A stretch of DNA of 49,975 nt, taken from assembly GCA_945871955.1 (NCBI GenBank), contig CAMBXR010000015.1, positions 1 to 49,975 on the forward strand, read 5' to 3'. This stretch comes from an uncultured Clostridium sp. Lineage in GTDB: Bacteria > Bacillota > Clostridia > Peptostreptococcales > Peptostreptococcaceae. Under the pieces are notes generated by a model. It was not told the origin of the DNA and searched no databases. It worked only from the letters and a program-made list of their open reading frames with translations. Shown piece after piece: positions 17,579-27,215 of this stretch (within the stretch, counting starts at the first letter, position 1; the number at the start of each line of letters is the position of its first letter). The translations under genes and the position numbers were made by a program.

Positions 17579-17657
17579 TAGGTACAATAATAAGGACTTT
17601 TTAATTAAGTATAAACATATAATTTCATGAGAGATTATGTTAAGGGGGGACAAAGAG

Positions 17658-18881
17658 ATGGCTTCTAAAAGAAAGTTTAAAAGAGATTACATCATGTTAG
17701 AAGCAAAAGACTTAAAATATCGATATAAAGATAAAACATCACCAAAGGCTTTTGCAAAGATAGAAGTTACTGATGATAAATCAGTAATAGCTTTATATGC
17801 TGAAAATCTAAAAGATGTTAGCGAAGGATATTCAGTAGTGGCGATAAGAAGTGACTACGAAACCATAGATTTAGGTAGTTTTAATGTTAACAGCCAAGGA
17901 AAAGGTGAATTTAGTATTGATATGGGAGAAGAGGATATAGATATAAAAGGAATTGCTATACTGCACGATAAAGCAGTCCCACTTATAGGTTTTAAAGGAA
18001 GTAAGATAGAAAATTTCGAAGAAATATTATTTCCACCTCAATACGAATACGAAGAAGTAGAAGAAGTGGAGGAAGTAGAATATGTAGAAGAAGATGATGA
18101 TGCAGATGAATATGAAGAAATAGAATATATTGAAGTAGAAGAAGATGATGATGAACGTAGTGATATCATAGAAGATGAAACTATAGAAGATAATAATGTT
18201 TATGAAGAATACGAAGAAATAGAATATATTGAACCAGAGTATGAATATGAAGAAGTTATATATGAAGAAATAGAAGAGGATAATGAAGAAAATGATATAG
18301 ATGACCAAAGAGAAGATATTATAGTTAAAGAAAAGAAAAATTCTAAATCTAGAGATGATGATTATATTGAGAAAAAAATTAATAAAGCAAAATCAGTATT
18401 AGAAAAACAATATACAAAAAATACTCATACATCTGCTAAACCAATTCAAGAAAAGCCTCAAACAGTAAGTACATTATTAATGCCAAGACAAATTAAGAAA
18501 GGATTAAAATATTTCAAAGAAGTTAAGCCTTTTGTATCGGATTATATTGATAATACAAGATGGTGGAAGATTGAGATAAATCCAACTACATTATGTGGGT
18601 ATACAATGCCATACCTAGGTTATATAAATTCCTTAAATTATACTATGTACAGTGATGCTGTAATGCAATCTTATAAATATAGACATTACTTATTTGGAGT
18701 GCAATATGATGAATATAATAAGAGACAATATTATATTTATGCGGTTCCAGGAAAAAAAGCAGAACAACCAGATAAAGGTCATACAGGATTTACAAGATAT
18801 CAAGCATGTGATATTCGAAATAAGTCTTTAGGATACTGGTTATGTTTTGTCGATTGCAAAGCAAGAAAAATTGTTAAGTAA
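17658..18881 (+). CDS. Uncharacterised protein with acidic repeat linker
   Basis: A 407-residue protein in three parts. Residues about 1-115 form a folded basic/mixed domain. Residues about 117-230 are a highly acidic low-complexity linker built from repeats of YEEIEYIE / YEEVEEVEE. The last 120 residues form a compact aromatic-rich domain (WWKIEINP, YRHYLFGVQYDEYNKRQYYI, YAVPGKKAE, GYWLCFVDC). The C-terminal domain resembles one found in uncharacterised clostridial proteins, but I cannot name it. ATG 17658 follows AAGGGGGGA; the frame opens at an earlier ATG (17637) without a ribosome site. It lies where Bacillus carries yabG/veg; a spore-coat role is only a positional guess. Confidence 0.75.
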   Translation: MASKRKFKRDYIMLEAKDLKYRYKDKTSPKAFAKIEVTDDKSVIALYAENLKDVSEGYSVVAIRSDYETIDLGSFNVNSQGKGEFSIDMGEEDIDIKGIAILHDKAVPLIGFKGSKIENFEEILFPPQYEYEEVEEVEEVEYVEEDDDADEYEEIEYIEVEEDDDERSDIIEDETIEDNNVYEEYEEIEYIEPEYEYEEVIYEEIEEDNEENDIDDQREDIIVKEKKNSKSRDDDYIEKKINKAKSVLEKQYTKNTHTSAKPIQEKPQTVSTLLMPRQIKKGLKYFKEVKPFVSDYIDNTRWWKIEINPTTLCGYTMPYLGYINSLNYTMYSDAVMQSYKYRHYLFGVQYDEYNKRQYYIYAVPGKKAEQPDKGHTGFTRYQACDIRNKSLGYWLCFVDCKARKIVK

Positions 18882-18985
18882 AGTTTAAAAGTATACTTGA
18901 ATATAAGCATGTTTTCAACTAAAATAATTATTAAATAAAAATTTTAGAAATTAAAAATAAGGGTAATAAATAAAAGAACCGTTTA

Positions 18986-19016
18986 AAATCACCTGGTAAA
19001 AAGCTGGGTGATTTTT
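18986..19016 (+). terminator. Terminator before the CDF transporter gene
   Basis: AAATCACC / GGTGATTT stem followed by T5, about 105 bases after the acidic-linker gene. It separates that gene from the cation transporter gene. Confidence 0.8.
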
Positions 19017-19097
19017 CATGTTTATGAGTAATGATAATTATTATTGAAAGTGAAGTTAAATTAGTTGTAAATAAAAATTATTGTATGGAGGATAAAA

Positions 19098-19994
19098 ATG
19101 GAAACAAGATATGACGAAGCAAATAAAGTTACACTACAAGCAATAGGATGGAATATATTACTTACTTTTATTAAGATTGTGGCAGGAGCCCTTGGTAAAT
19201 CAAGCGTTATGATTGCTGATGGTCTACATTCTGCATCAGATATAATAACTTCAATGGGAGTATTAATAGGAAATTATATTTCGTCTAAACCACATGATAA
19301 GGAACACAACTATGGCCATGAGAAAGCAGAAACATTAGTATCATTTTTATTATCACTAATATTGGTTGGAGTATCTTTATCAATAGGATATAAAGCAAGT
19401 AAATCATTATTTCATTTGGAAGAAGTATCGATACCAACATTACTTCCTTTATCAGTATCAATAATATCCATATTAATAAAAGAATATCAGTATAGAATTA
19501 CAATAAGAATAGCAAAAAAAATAAATTCACCATCTTTAAAGGCAGATGCATGGCATCATAGATCAGATGCTTTATCATCAATAGCAGCTTTTGTTGGTAT
19601 TGGTGGAGCTATGCTTGGTTTCAAAATATTAGAGCCAATAGCATCAGTTATAGTGGCATTCTTTGTTTGTAAGGTTGGATATGATATTTTAAAAAATGCA
19701 ATTAATGAACTTATGGATGTTTCTATAGATGAGAAACAAGAAGATGAAATTAGAGAAATTGCAGAGCTAACAGAAGGTGTTATGAATTTAGGAAGTTTAA
19801 GAACAAGAAAGCATGGTTCTGGTGCTTATGTGGATTTGGTAATATGTGTAGATGGAAACCTTACAGTAAAAAAAGGTCATGATATAGCCACTGACTTAGA
19901 AAAGAAAATACAAGATTGCATAAGTGTAGTAAAAGGAATAACTGTTCATGTAGAGCCGTGTATTGGATGCAGTGAAAATAGATGTAATAAATAA
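19098..19994 (+). CDS. Cation diffusion facilitator (CDF) family metal transporter
   Basis: A 298-residue inner-membrane metal/proton antiporter. Six transmembrane segments occupy about residues 15-200. The metal site motifs are ADGLHSASD (TM2) and DAWHHRSDALSS (TM5), with the HNYGHEKAETL loop between. The last 85 residues form the cytoplasmic ZT-dimer domain, ending in CIGCSENRCNK, an unusual extra Cys-rich tail that may bind metal. HD/HD-type sites suggest Zn, Fe, Mn or Co efflux; specificity is not decidable. ATG follows TGGAGG. No metal-responsive operator was recognised. Confidence 0.92.
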   Translation: METRYDEANKVTLQAIGWNILLTFIKIVAGALGKSSVMIADGLHSASDIITSMGVLIGNYISSKPHDKEHNYGHEKAETLVSFLLSLILVGVSLSIGYKASKSLFHLEEVSIPTLLPLSVSIISILIKEYQYRITIRIAKKINSPSLKADAWHHRSDALSSIAAFVGIGGAMLGFKILEPIASVIVAFFVCKVGYDILKNAINELMDVSIDEKQEDEIREIAELTEGVMNLGSLRTRKHGSGAYVDLVICVDGNLTVKKGHDIATDLEKKIQDCISVVKGITVHVEPCIGCSENRCNK

Positions 19995-20062
19995 ATTATC
20001 CTTAAAATTAAGTAAAAAAAGTTATATAATAGTTATATAAAACACTTAATCGGGGGTAAGAT

Positions 20063-20854
20063 ATGGCTAAAAGAAGAAGAGTCAAAAAATCAGCTATTTT
20101 AGTTGCTGTTATTATACTATTCTTTTCAGTATATTTTCTAGCATTTAATATATCATCTAAAATAGCAAATAAGGATACACAAAATGCCGTTCAAATTGAT
20201 AAACAAGAAGATAATAGATCACTACTAAAACAACTTAATGATAAAGATAAAATATATTTATCTGATAAAGTTGTATCAGATGTTAGAGTAGATGAAGAGT
20301 TGTTAGAAGAGTTAAGATATTCTTTTGAGGATATTAGTAAGATAAGAACTCCACAGTCTTATACATCAATTTATGAAGGATATTCAGATGACGGATTAAA
20401 ATTTTCAACAGATTTAAATGTAATAAGGATTTATAATGTTAACCAAGAGGAATATTATAAAATACCTGTTTCTTCAAAAGAAGAATTTAAAAATATTTTA
20501 GATAAAAGTATTTATACTTCTTTTGATTTTGTAAAACAGTACAAAACATGGACATCAGTAAAGATTACTTATAAAGATACCACAAAAAATCTAAGTAGAT
20601 GGAAATATGATGATTTAGCAAATACAATGGCATCAAAGAGAGTAGTTGGAAAAGTACAACCAGAAAAAAGTAAACAAAGAAGTAAATATAACTTTGTGAT
20701 TGAAATAAAAGCCGATAATTATGAAGCAAAGATTGAAACTATGGGAGAAAACTACGTTAAAATTAATGCAAAAAATTTAAGTTCTTATTATGAAGTTCAT
20801 ACAGCTTTATATGATTATATTAAAAATGATATTTTTAAATTATCTAAAAAATAG
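20063..20854 (+). CDS. Uncharacterised membrane-anchored extracytoplasmic protein
   Basis: A 263-residue protein. A basic N-terminus (MAKRRRVKKS) is followed by one hydrophobic helix (about residues 11-30, ILVAVIILFFSVYFLAFNI). The remaining 230 hydrophilic residues are predicted outside the membrane. No lipobox, so it is probably anchored by the uncleaved helix. I recognise no family. The start has CGGGGGT upstream. It sits between the CDF gene and the convergent murC, with a shared terminator, and its relation to either is unknown. Confidence 0.7.
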   Translation: MAKRRRVKKSAILVAVIILFFSVYFLAFNISSKIANKDTQNAVQIDKQEDNRSLLKQLNDKDKIYLSDKVVSDVRVDEELLEELRYSFEDISKIRTPQSYTSIYEGYSDDGLKFSTDLNVIRIYNVNQEEYYKIPVSSKEEFKNILDKSIYTSFDFVKQYKTWTSVKITYKDTTKNLSRWKYDDLANTMASKRVVGKVQPEKSKQRSKYNFVIEIKADNYEAKIETMGENYVKINAKNLSSYYEVHTALYDYIKNDIFKLSKK

Positions 20855-20892
20855 AAAAGTAGGAAATTTGATTTACAAATTTCCTACTTTTT
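20855..20892. terminator. Bidirectional terminator between the membrane-anchored protein gene and murC
   Basis: Perfect 16-bp stem AAAAGTAGGAAATTTG / CAAATTTCCTACTTTT. It is A-rich before and T-rich after, so it works for both convergent genes. Confidence 0.92.
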
Positions 20893-20898
20893 TAATTC

Positions 20899-22257
20899 TT
20901 ATTTATTTTCTTCAAGTAATAATTCACCTATACGATAAACAGGACCAGCTCCTGCAGTTATTAATAAATCATTAGGTTTCATATTTTCTTTTAAGTAATC
21001 AACAATATCTTCGAATTTGCTTATATACATTGCATCCACATTGTTGTGGTATAATTTTTCAACTAAATCCTTAGAATGAATATCCCCTGGATTATCTTCT
21101 CTAGCAGCGTATATATCAGTTATTATAACTTTATCTGCAGAGTAGAATGCTTCAGAAAACTCATTTAAAAGAGATTTTGTTCTACTGTAAGTATGAGGTT
21201 GGAATACACACCATAAAGTAGATTTTTTAAGTTTTTTAGCAGCAGATAAAGTAGCTTTTAATTCTGTTGGATGATGAGCATAATCATCAACTATTAAAAC
21301 ATCATTATAAGTTCCTTTAGTTTCAAATCTTCTGCCAACACCAGTATATTTCATAATACCATCTTTTATATCTTCAATACTTATTCCTGAAACAATAGAA
21401 ACTATTATTGCAGAAGTAGCATTGTAGATATTGTGTACACCAGGAACAGATAATTGGAAGTTTCCTAAATCTTTTCCAAAGTAAGTTAAATCAAATGAAC
21501 CAAATCCATCATCATTAAAATGTATGTTTTTAATGATAACATCATTAGAAGCTTCTTTACCGTATTTAATTACAGTCGCTTTAACATCATGTAATATTCC
21601 ATCAGTATTAGGACTATCACCATTTATTACGAAATGACCATCTTTAGGTAATAATTTTCCGAATTTATTAAATGATGCTTTGATTTCTTCTATTCCAGAG
21701 AAGTAATCAAGATGGTCTTCTTCTATATTTAAAACAATTGCTATTTTAGGGTTAAAGTTTAAGAAACTATCTGTGTATTCACAAGCTTCAGTTATAAAGT
21801 TTTGAGAATTACCTATTTTTACGTTACCACCAATTGATTTTAAATTACCACCAACTAATATTGTTGGATCTAAATTTGTAGAATCAAATATAGTTGATAA
21901 CATAGAAGTAGTTGTAGTTTTTCCATGAGTACCAGAAACTGCTATTGAGTTTTTGTACTCCCTCATAATTTGCCCTAAAAATGCAGCTCTGTTTATTGTC
22001 AATATGTTTTTATCTTTAGCAGCCATAAGCTCTTCATTGTCTGGATGTATAGCAGCAGTATAAACTACCATATCTAGTCCATCAACGATATTTTCTTTCT
22101 TTTGACCAATATAAATTTTTGCACCTTGTGATTGAAGTTTATCTGTCATTGAAGACTTACTCATGTCAGATCCTGAAACTTCATAGCCTTTATTAAGACA
22201 TATTTCGGCTAAAGCACTCATACTTATTCCGCCAATTCCTATAAAATGTATCTTCAT
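20899..22257 (-). CDS. murC: UDP-N-acetylmuramate--L-alanine ligase
   Basis: A 452-residue ATP-dependent ligase that adds L-alanine to UDP-MurNAc, the first peptide step of peptidoglycan synthesis. It has the N-terminal Rossmann motif [16 protein letters not shown], the P-loop [13 protein letters not shown] and the [10 protein letters not shown] motif. The C-terminal domain contains FQPHTYSRT. The minus-strand site AAAGGTGG places the ATG at 22257; an in-frame ATG six codons earlier (22275) lies at that ribosome site and is less likely. It is transcribed away from purR. Confidence 0.96.
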   Translation of the reverse strand: MKIHFIGIGGISMSALAEICLNKGYEVSGSDMSKSSMTDKLQSQGAKIYIGQKKENIVDGLDMVVYTAAIHPDNEELMAAKDKNILTINRAAFLGQIMREYKNSIAVSGTHGKTTTTSMLSTIFDSTNLDPTILVGGNLKSIGGNVKIGNSQNFITEACEYTDSFLNFNPKIAIVLNIEEDHLDYFSGIEEIKASFNKFGKLLPKDGHFVINGDSPNTDGILHDVKATVIKYGKEASNDVIIKNIHFNDDGFGSFDLTYFGKDLGNFQLSVPGVHNIYNATSAIIVSIVSGISIEDIKDGIMKYTGVGRRFETKGTYNDVLIVDDYAHHPTELKATLSAAKKLKKSTLWCVFQPHTYSRTKSLLNEFSEAFYSADKVIITDIYAAREDNPGDIHSKDLVEKLYHNNVDAMYISKFEDIVDYLKENMKPNDLLITAGAGPVYRIGELLLEENK

Positions 22258-22484
22258 AATAAAACCACCTTTCATTTTATTTATTTCTATAATAAGAACA
22301 ATTTTTGTGGTATAATTAAATAATGTTCAATATTTTAAGTATCATATGCATACACTAATTCATATATTATATTTATTTTTTTAAAATATATGAAGCATAA
22401 ATTATATTATATCATATAATAAAGTCTTATGCATTATTTACTTTAGACCATAAATAGTGGTAATTGTAGGAGGTTACTAGAACA

Positions 22485-23360
22485 ATGAAGTTTAAGAGAA
22501 CGGAAAGAACTGGAGCGATAGTTAAGATACTATCAGATAATCCAAATAAAATTTTTACATTAAGCTATTTTACAGAAACATTTAATGCTGCCAAATCTAC
22601 AATTAGTGAAGACCTATTAGTTGTAAAAAATGTATTTGAAAAATTACAATTAGGAAAGGTTATAACAATTTCAGGGGCAGCTGGTGGAGTAAAGTACATA
22701 CCAAAAACATCAATACAAGAAAATCAAAATTTCCTAATGGAATTATGTGAAAAGATAAGTTCACCAGATAGAATTTTATCGGGAAAATTTTTATATTTAA
22801 TAGATTTAATATATGACCCAACGATTGTATCGAAAATAGGTAAGATATTTGCATCAAATATAGACTACTCAGAGGCAGACTATGTGGTTACTATGGAAAC
22901 AAAAGGTATACCTATGGCACTTATGACTGCAAAAGCTATGAACTTACCTCTAGTTATAATAAGAAAAGATATAAAGGTTTCTGAAGGTCCAACTATAAGC
23001 ATGACTTACGTAACAGGTGATAGCTCAAAAGTAGAAAGCATGAGTTTACCAAGAAAAGCTATAAAACCAGGAAGTAAAGTAATTCTTATAGATGACTTTA
23101 TGAGAGGTGGAGGAACTATAAAGGGTATGACTCAACTTATGAATGAATTTGGTGCAGAAGTAATAGGGACGGGAGTATTTATAACAACATCTACGCCAGA
23201 GAAAAAATTAGTTGAAGATTATATATCTTTAATAGAAATAGATACAAGGGGAGATGAAATAGTAGTTAAGCCAAATTTAAAAACTTTTAAAGATGAATAT
23301 AGAACTGAAGAATCTATGGAGAGCATATTAGAAAATATAGATGATGATATTAATAGTTAA
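22485..23360 (+). CDS. purR: Purine operon repressor PurR
   Basis: A 291-residue protein, close to Bacillus PurR (285). Residues 1-75 are the winged-HTH DNA-binding domain. From about 80 comes a type I phosphoribosyltransferase fold with the PRPP loop VILIDDFMRGGGTIKGM. PRPP binding releases the repressor from purine genes in Bacillus. The GGAGG site precedes ATG 22485. It is divergent from murC across a 227-base AT-rich gap. It lies upstream of spoVG in the Bacillus order; yabJ between them is missing. Confidence 0.94.
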   Translation: MKFKRTERTGAIVKILSDNPNKIFTLSYFTETFNAAKSTISEDLLVVKNVFEKLQLGKVITISGAAGGVKYIPKTSIQENQNFLMELCEKISSPDRILSGKFLYLIDLIYDPTIVSKIGKIFASNIDYSEADYVVTMETKGIPMALMTAKAMNLPLVIIRKDIKVSEGPTISMTYVTGDSSKVESMSLPRKAIKPGSKVILIDDFMRGGGTIKGMTQLMNEFGAEVIGTGVFITTSTPEKKLVEDYISLIEIDTRGDEIVVKPNLKTFKDEYRTEESMESILENIDDDINS

Positions 23361-23425
23361 TTTTAGTTAACTTAAACTATATAATTATTTTTATAAATAA
23401 AAAATAAAAAAAACACAAAATATGA

Positions 23426-23452
23426 AAAGGATTTTCTCAAAAAGTATAGAAA
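23426..23452 (+). promoter_or_regulatory. Candidate sigma-H promoter for spoVG
   Basis: AAAGGATTTT (about 23426-23435) followed after about 12 bases by AGAAA (23448-23452) resembles the Bacillus/Clostridium sigma-H pattern AGGAWWW...RGAAT. It lies about 75 bases before spoVG, and spoVG is a classic sigma-H gene. The -10 element is one base off consensus. Confidence 0.55.
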
Positions 23453-23527
23453 TATTTATCAAATAGTTTATAATTATATTGGGTAAAAATTGTATTTTGT
23501 CAAAATTACAAAGGGGGATATTAAGAT

Positions 23528-23806
23528 ATGAACATAACTGACGTAAGAGTAAGAAAAATTACTGATGAGGGGAAAATGAAATGTATAGTTTCTATAACTT
23601 TTGATAACTTATTCGTAGTACACGATATAAAAGTTATAGAAGGTCAAAATGGGTTATTTATAGCTATGCCAAGCAGAAAAGTTGGAGAAGGTAACTTCAG
23701 AGATATAGCTCATCCAATAAATGCTGAAATGAGACAAGTTTTAGAGGATGCAGTTTTAAAAGCTTATCATGAAGCTTTAGCTCAATTAGAAGTTGCAGCA
23801 GAATAA
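23528..23806 (+). CDS. spoVG: Septation protein / RNA-binding regulator SpoVG
   Basis: A 92-residue SpoVG. The N-terminus [11 protein letters not shown], the middle [18 protein letters not shown] and the [23 protein letters not shown] segment are near invariant in the family. SpoVG affects asymmetric septation and binds nucleic acid in several Firmicutes. ATG 23528 follows AAGGGGG. It is a single-gene unit with a terminator at 23845. A sigma-H-like promoter is seen upstream. Confidence 0.97.
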   Translation: MNITDVRVRKITDEGKMKCIVSITFDNLFVVHDIKVIEGQNGLFIAMPSRKVGEGNFRDIAHPINAEMRQVLEDAVLKAYHEALAQLEVAAE

Positions 23807-23844
23807 TCTAAAAAATAATTTTAAAAATTTATAATAAATGAAAT

Positions 23845-23870
23845 GAGTCGATTTAATCGGCTCTTTTTTT
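23845..23870 (+). terminator. Terminator after spoVG
   Basis: GAGTCGATT / AATCGGCTC with one G-T pair, followed by T7. Confidence 0.9.
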
Positions 23871-24016
23871 ATGACTTTGTGTATTTTTTTAGTTTTATAG
23901 TCAATAATAAAAGGTATAATATAGGAAAATATTATAATTTAAAGATATATTGACAAAAGTATGAAATATAATTAAGATATTATCATAAGATATAAATTTG
24001 AAAATGAATTTTATAC

Positions 24017-24282
24017 AAAGGCAATGATGAGAACAAGTAATAATTAATGATGATAAACAGAAAGTTACCGGTTGATGAGAGGTGCATATATAGTTAGTTA
24101 TGAATACATCTTTGAGCCTCCCACTGAAAATATATTTAGTAGGTTGGGACGGAGTTAACACACGTTATAGTGTTATGGTATTTATTTAAAGATACTAACT
24201 GAGTTAAACAGTGTGAGCTGTTTATGAACAAAGGTGGTAACGCGAGATATGCTCTCGTCCTTTTATGGACGAGGGCTTTTTT
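24017..24282 (+). promoter_or_regulatory. T-box riboswitch for tyrosine, upstream of tyrS
   Basis: Stem I begins at about 24017. The specifier codon TAC (24105-24107) is read from GAATACATC and fits Tyr. The T-box sequence AAGGTGGTAACGCG is at 24231-24244. The terminator is GCTCTCGTCC / GGACGAGGGC (24251-24276) with T6 after it. Uncharged tRNA-Tyr should favour antitermination. The segment between the spoVG terminator and about 24000 shows only AT-rich DNA that must hold the promoter. Confidence 0.94.
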
Positions 24283-24335
24283 AATTTTGAGAAATTCTAA
24301 TTTTTAAAATATAAATAATAAAGGAGTGTAGGACT

Positions 24336-25565
24336 ATGTCAATGACAACTTACGATGAATTAGTTGCTAGAGGATTAGTTGCTCAAGTAACAGATGAAGA
24401 TGAATTAAAAGAGCTTATAAACACAGGTAAGGCAGTATTCTATATAGGATTCGATGCTACTGCAGATAGTTTACATGTTGGTCACTTTATGGCTTTATGT
24501 TTAATGAAAAGATTACAAATGGCTGGAAACAAACCAATAGCTCTTGTAGGTGGAGGAACTACTATGATAGGGGATCCATCTGGAAGAACTGACATGAGAA
24601 AAATGTTAACTCCAGAGCAAATTAACTACAACTGTGAATGTTTCAAAAAACAAATGAGTAAATTCATAGAATTTGGTGAAGATAAAGCTTTATTAGTTAA
24701 TAATGCAGACTGGTTATTAGACTTAAATTATGTAGATTTATTAAGAGAAGTAGGAGCTCATTTCAGTGTTAACAGAATGCTTACTTTTGAATGCTACAAA
24801 AACAGAATGGAAAGAGGACTTACTTTCTTAGAATTTAACTACATGATAATGCAAGCATTTGACTTCTATCATTTATATGAAAAATACGGATGCCAAATGC
24901 AATTAGGTGGAAATGATCAATGGGCTAACATGCTTGCTGGTACTGAATTAATAAGAAAAAAATTAGGAAAAGATGCTTATGCATTAACAATAACTTTACT
25001 TCTTAACTCAGAAGGAAATAAAATGGGTAAAACTGCTAATGGTGCAGTATGGCTAGACCCTAATAAAACTTCTCCATTTGAATTCTATCAATACTGGAGA
25101 AACGTTGCAGATGCTGATGTATTTAAATGCATGCGTATGTTAACATTCTTATCATTAGAAGAAATAGAAGAAATGGAAAAATGGGAAGATAATAGAATAA
25201 ATGAAGCTAAAGAAGTTTTAGCATTTGAATTAACTAAATTAGTTCACGGTGAAGAAGAAGCTACTAAAGCTAAAGAAAGTTCAAGAGCATTATTTACAGG
25301 TGGAGCATCTGAACATATGCCTACAACTGAATTAACAGATGAAGATTTAACAGATGGAAACATAGATATAATATCTTTATTAGTTAAATCAGGTCTTGCT
25401 CCAACTAGATCAGAAGGTAGACGTAATGTAGAACAAGGTGGAGTAACTGTAGATGGTGAAAAAGTAAATGATTTTAAAGCTGTATTTGCAAAAGAAGCTT
25501 TAGCTGGAGATGGTATAGTTATAAAACGTGGAAAGAAAAAATTCCAAAGAGTAGTTATAAAATAA
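24336..25565 (+). CDS. tyrS: Tyrosyl-tRNA synthetase
   Basis: A 409-residue class I synthetase. The HIGH motif appears as HVGHF, the KMSKS motif as KMGKT, and tyrosine-binding residues are in [13 protein letters not shown] and the [13 protein letters not shown] segment. The last 65 residues form an S4 RNA-binding domain with [23 protein letters not shown] 24336 follows AAGGAG. The tyrosine T-box leader regulates it. Not part of the Bacillus yaa/yab cluster, so this is a clostridial addition between spoVG and glmU. Confidence 0.97.
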   Translation: MSMTTYDELVARGLVAQVTDEDELKELINTGKAVFYIGFDATADSLHVGHFMALCLMKRLQMAGNKPIALVGGGTTMIGDPSGRTDMRKMLTPEQINYNCECFKKQMSKFIEFGEDKALLVNNADWLLDLNYVDLLREVGAHFSVNRMLTFECYKNRMERGLTFLEFNYMIMQAFDFYHLYEKYGCQMQLGGNDQWANMLAGTELIRKKLGKDAYALTITLLLNSEGNKMGKTANGAVWLDPNKTSPFEFYQYWRNVADADVFKCMRMLTFLSLEEIEEMEKWEDNRINEAKEVLAFELTKLVHGEEEATKAKESSRALFTGGASEHMPTTELTDEDLTDGNIDIISLLVKSGLAPTRSEGRRNVEQGGVTVDGEKVNDFKAVFAKEALAGDGIVIKRGKKKFQRVVIK

Positions 25566-25572
25566 AGTAATT

Positions 25573-25612
25573 AATAGCAGTGACTATTTAGTTATAGTTA
25601 CTGCTATTTTTG
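25573..25612 (+). terminator. Terminator after tyrS
   Basis: AATAGCAGTGACTAT / ATAGTTACTGCTATT, 15-bp stem with a single G-T pair, followed by T5. Confidence 0.92.
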
Positions 25613-25774
25613 TGTATACTAAAATGATGTAATGTATACAAAAGCCTAGTAATTTTTAATAAAAAATGCTATATTAGAAATAATAAATAATACGATTAAA
25701 TTGTTGGCTATTTAAAAAATAATACACCATAATAGTAACAATTATAAAAAACTTTGGTGAAATGGAGTGGAAAT

Positions 25775-27151
25775 ATGAATTTTAAAGCTATAATTCTTGC
25801 TGCTGGAAAAGGAACAAGAATGAAGTCGAAATATCCAAAAGTTGTTCATAAAGTTTGTGGAAAAGAAATGGTAAATCATATTATAGATGTATCAAAAAAA
25901 TCTGGAGTTAAAGATGTAGTTACAATACTAGGACATGAATCTGAAGTAGTAAAAAGTATTTTACCAGAAGATACAATGATTGCTATGCAAACAGAGCAAT
26001 TAGGAACAGGTCATGCTGTTAAGATGGCAAAAGAATACATAAATGATGAAGATACAATAGTTATATTATGTGGGGATACTCCTTTAATAAAAGAAGAAAC
26101 TCTAAAAAAATTATTTGAATATCATATAGAGAACGAATATACAGCAACAGTATTAACGACAAAAGTAGAAAATCCAACAGGATACGGAAGAGTAATTAGA
26201 GATGAAAATGAGGATTTACTGAAAATTGTTGAGCAAAAAGATGGTAATGCTGAAGAATTAGCTGTAAATGAAATAAATTCAGGAATATATTGTTTCAAAG
26301 GGAAAATGTTAAGGGAATCTTTAGATTTACTAGACAATAATAATGCTCAAGGGGAATATTATTTAACAGATACTATAAAAATATTAAGAGATAAAGGGTT
26401 CAAAGTTGGGGCATTCAATGGTTCTACAATTGAAGAATTAATGGGTGTTAACTCTAGACTTGAACTTTCTAAAGCAGAAACTCTTATGAGAAAAAGAATA
26501 AATGAATACCATTTATTAAATGGAGTTACAATAATAGATCCTGCAGCTACTTATATAGAAGCTGATGTAGAAATTGGAGCAGATACAATAATATATCCAG
26601 GAGCTATGCTTCATGGAAAGACTAAAATAGGTAGTGAATGTATTATAGGAATGAATACTTCTATAACAAATTCAACTATAGGAAATAACACAGAAATTAA
26701 AAATTCTACAATAATAGATTCTACTGTAGGAGAAAACACTACAGTTGGTCCTTATGCTTATTTAAGACCAAAAAGTAACATAGGAAATCATGTAAAAATA
26801 GGAGACTTTGTAGAAGTTAAAAATGCAACTATAGAAGACAACTCAAAAGCATCACATCTTTCATACATAGGAGATGCTCATGTAGGTAAAGATGTTAATA
26901 TAGGATGTGGAGTAGTATTTGTAAACTATGATGGAAAAAATAAATTCAAATCAGTAGTTAAAGATGGCGCATTTATAGGATCTAATTCAAATCTAGTTGC
27001 ACCAGTTACAGTTGAAGAAAAAGGATATATTGCAACAGGTTCTACAATAACTGATTCTGTACCAGAGGGAGCTTTAGCTATAGCTAGAGAAAGACAAGTG
27101 GTAAAAGAAGGTTGGGTAGAAAAGAAAGAAAAAAGAGACAACAGTAAATAG
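25775..27151 (+). CDS. glmU: Bifunctional GlcNAc-1-P uridyltransferase / GlcN-1-P acetyltransferase
   Basis: A 458-residue enzyme making UDP-GlcNAc for cell wall synthesis. Residues 1-230 are the pyrophosphorylase domain, with ILAAGKGTRMKSKYPKVVH. From about 250 the sequence is a left-handed beta-helix of hexapeptide repeats, with the acetyltransferase site near YLRPKSNIGNHVKIGDFVEVK and FVNYDGKNK. GGAGTGG places the start at ATG 25775; a TTG 21 bases earlier only extends it. It lies 64 bases before prs, the conserved glmU-prs pair, probably one transcript. Confidence 0.96.
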   Translation: MNFKAIILAAGKGTRMKSKYPKVVHKVCGKEMVNHIIDVSKKSGVKDVVTILGHESEVVKSILPEDTMIAMQTEQLGTGHAVKMAKEYINDEDTIVILCGDTPLIKEETLKKLFEYHIENEYTATVLTTKVENPTGYGRVIRDENEDLLKIVEQKDGNAEELAVNEINSGIYCFKGKMLRESLDLLDNNNAQGEYYLTDTIKILRDKGFKVGAFNGSTIEELMGVNSRLELSKAETLMRKRINEYHLLNGVTIIDPAATYIEADVEIGADTIIYPGAMLHGKTKIGSECIIGMNTSITNSTIGNNTEIKNSTIIDSTVGENTTVGPYAYLRPKSNIGNHVKIGDFVEVKNATIEDNSKASHLSYIGDAHVGKDVNIGCGVVFVNYDGKNKFKSVVKDGAFIGSNSNLVAPVTVEEKGYIATGSTITDSVPEGALAIARERQVVKEGWVEKKEKRDNSK

Positions 27152-27215
27152 CTAATTATTATTTTAGGAAAAGACACCTAACAATATTTATATAATTTTT
27201 TCAGGAGGATAAGTA

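Noticed and set aside
18027-18308. 93-aa minus-strand ORF rich in F and I
   Set aside because: Antisense shadow of the GAA/GAT/TAT codons of the acidic linker; no ribosome site.
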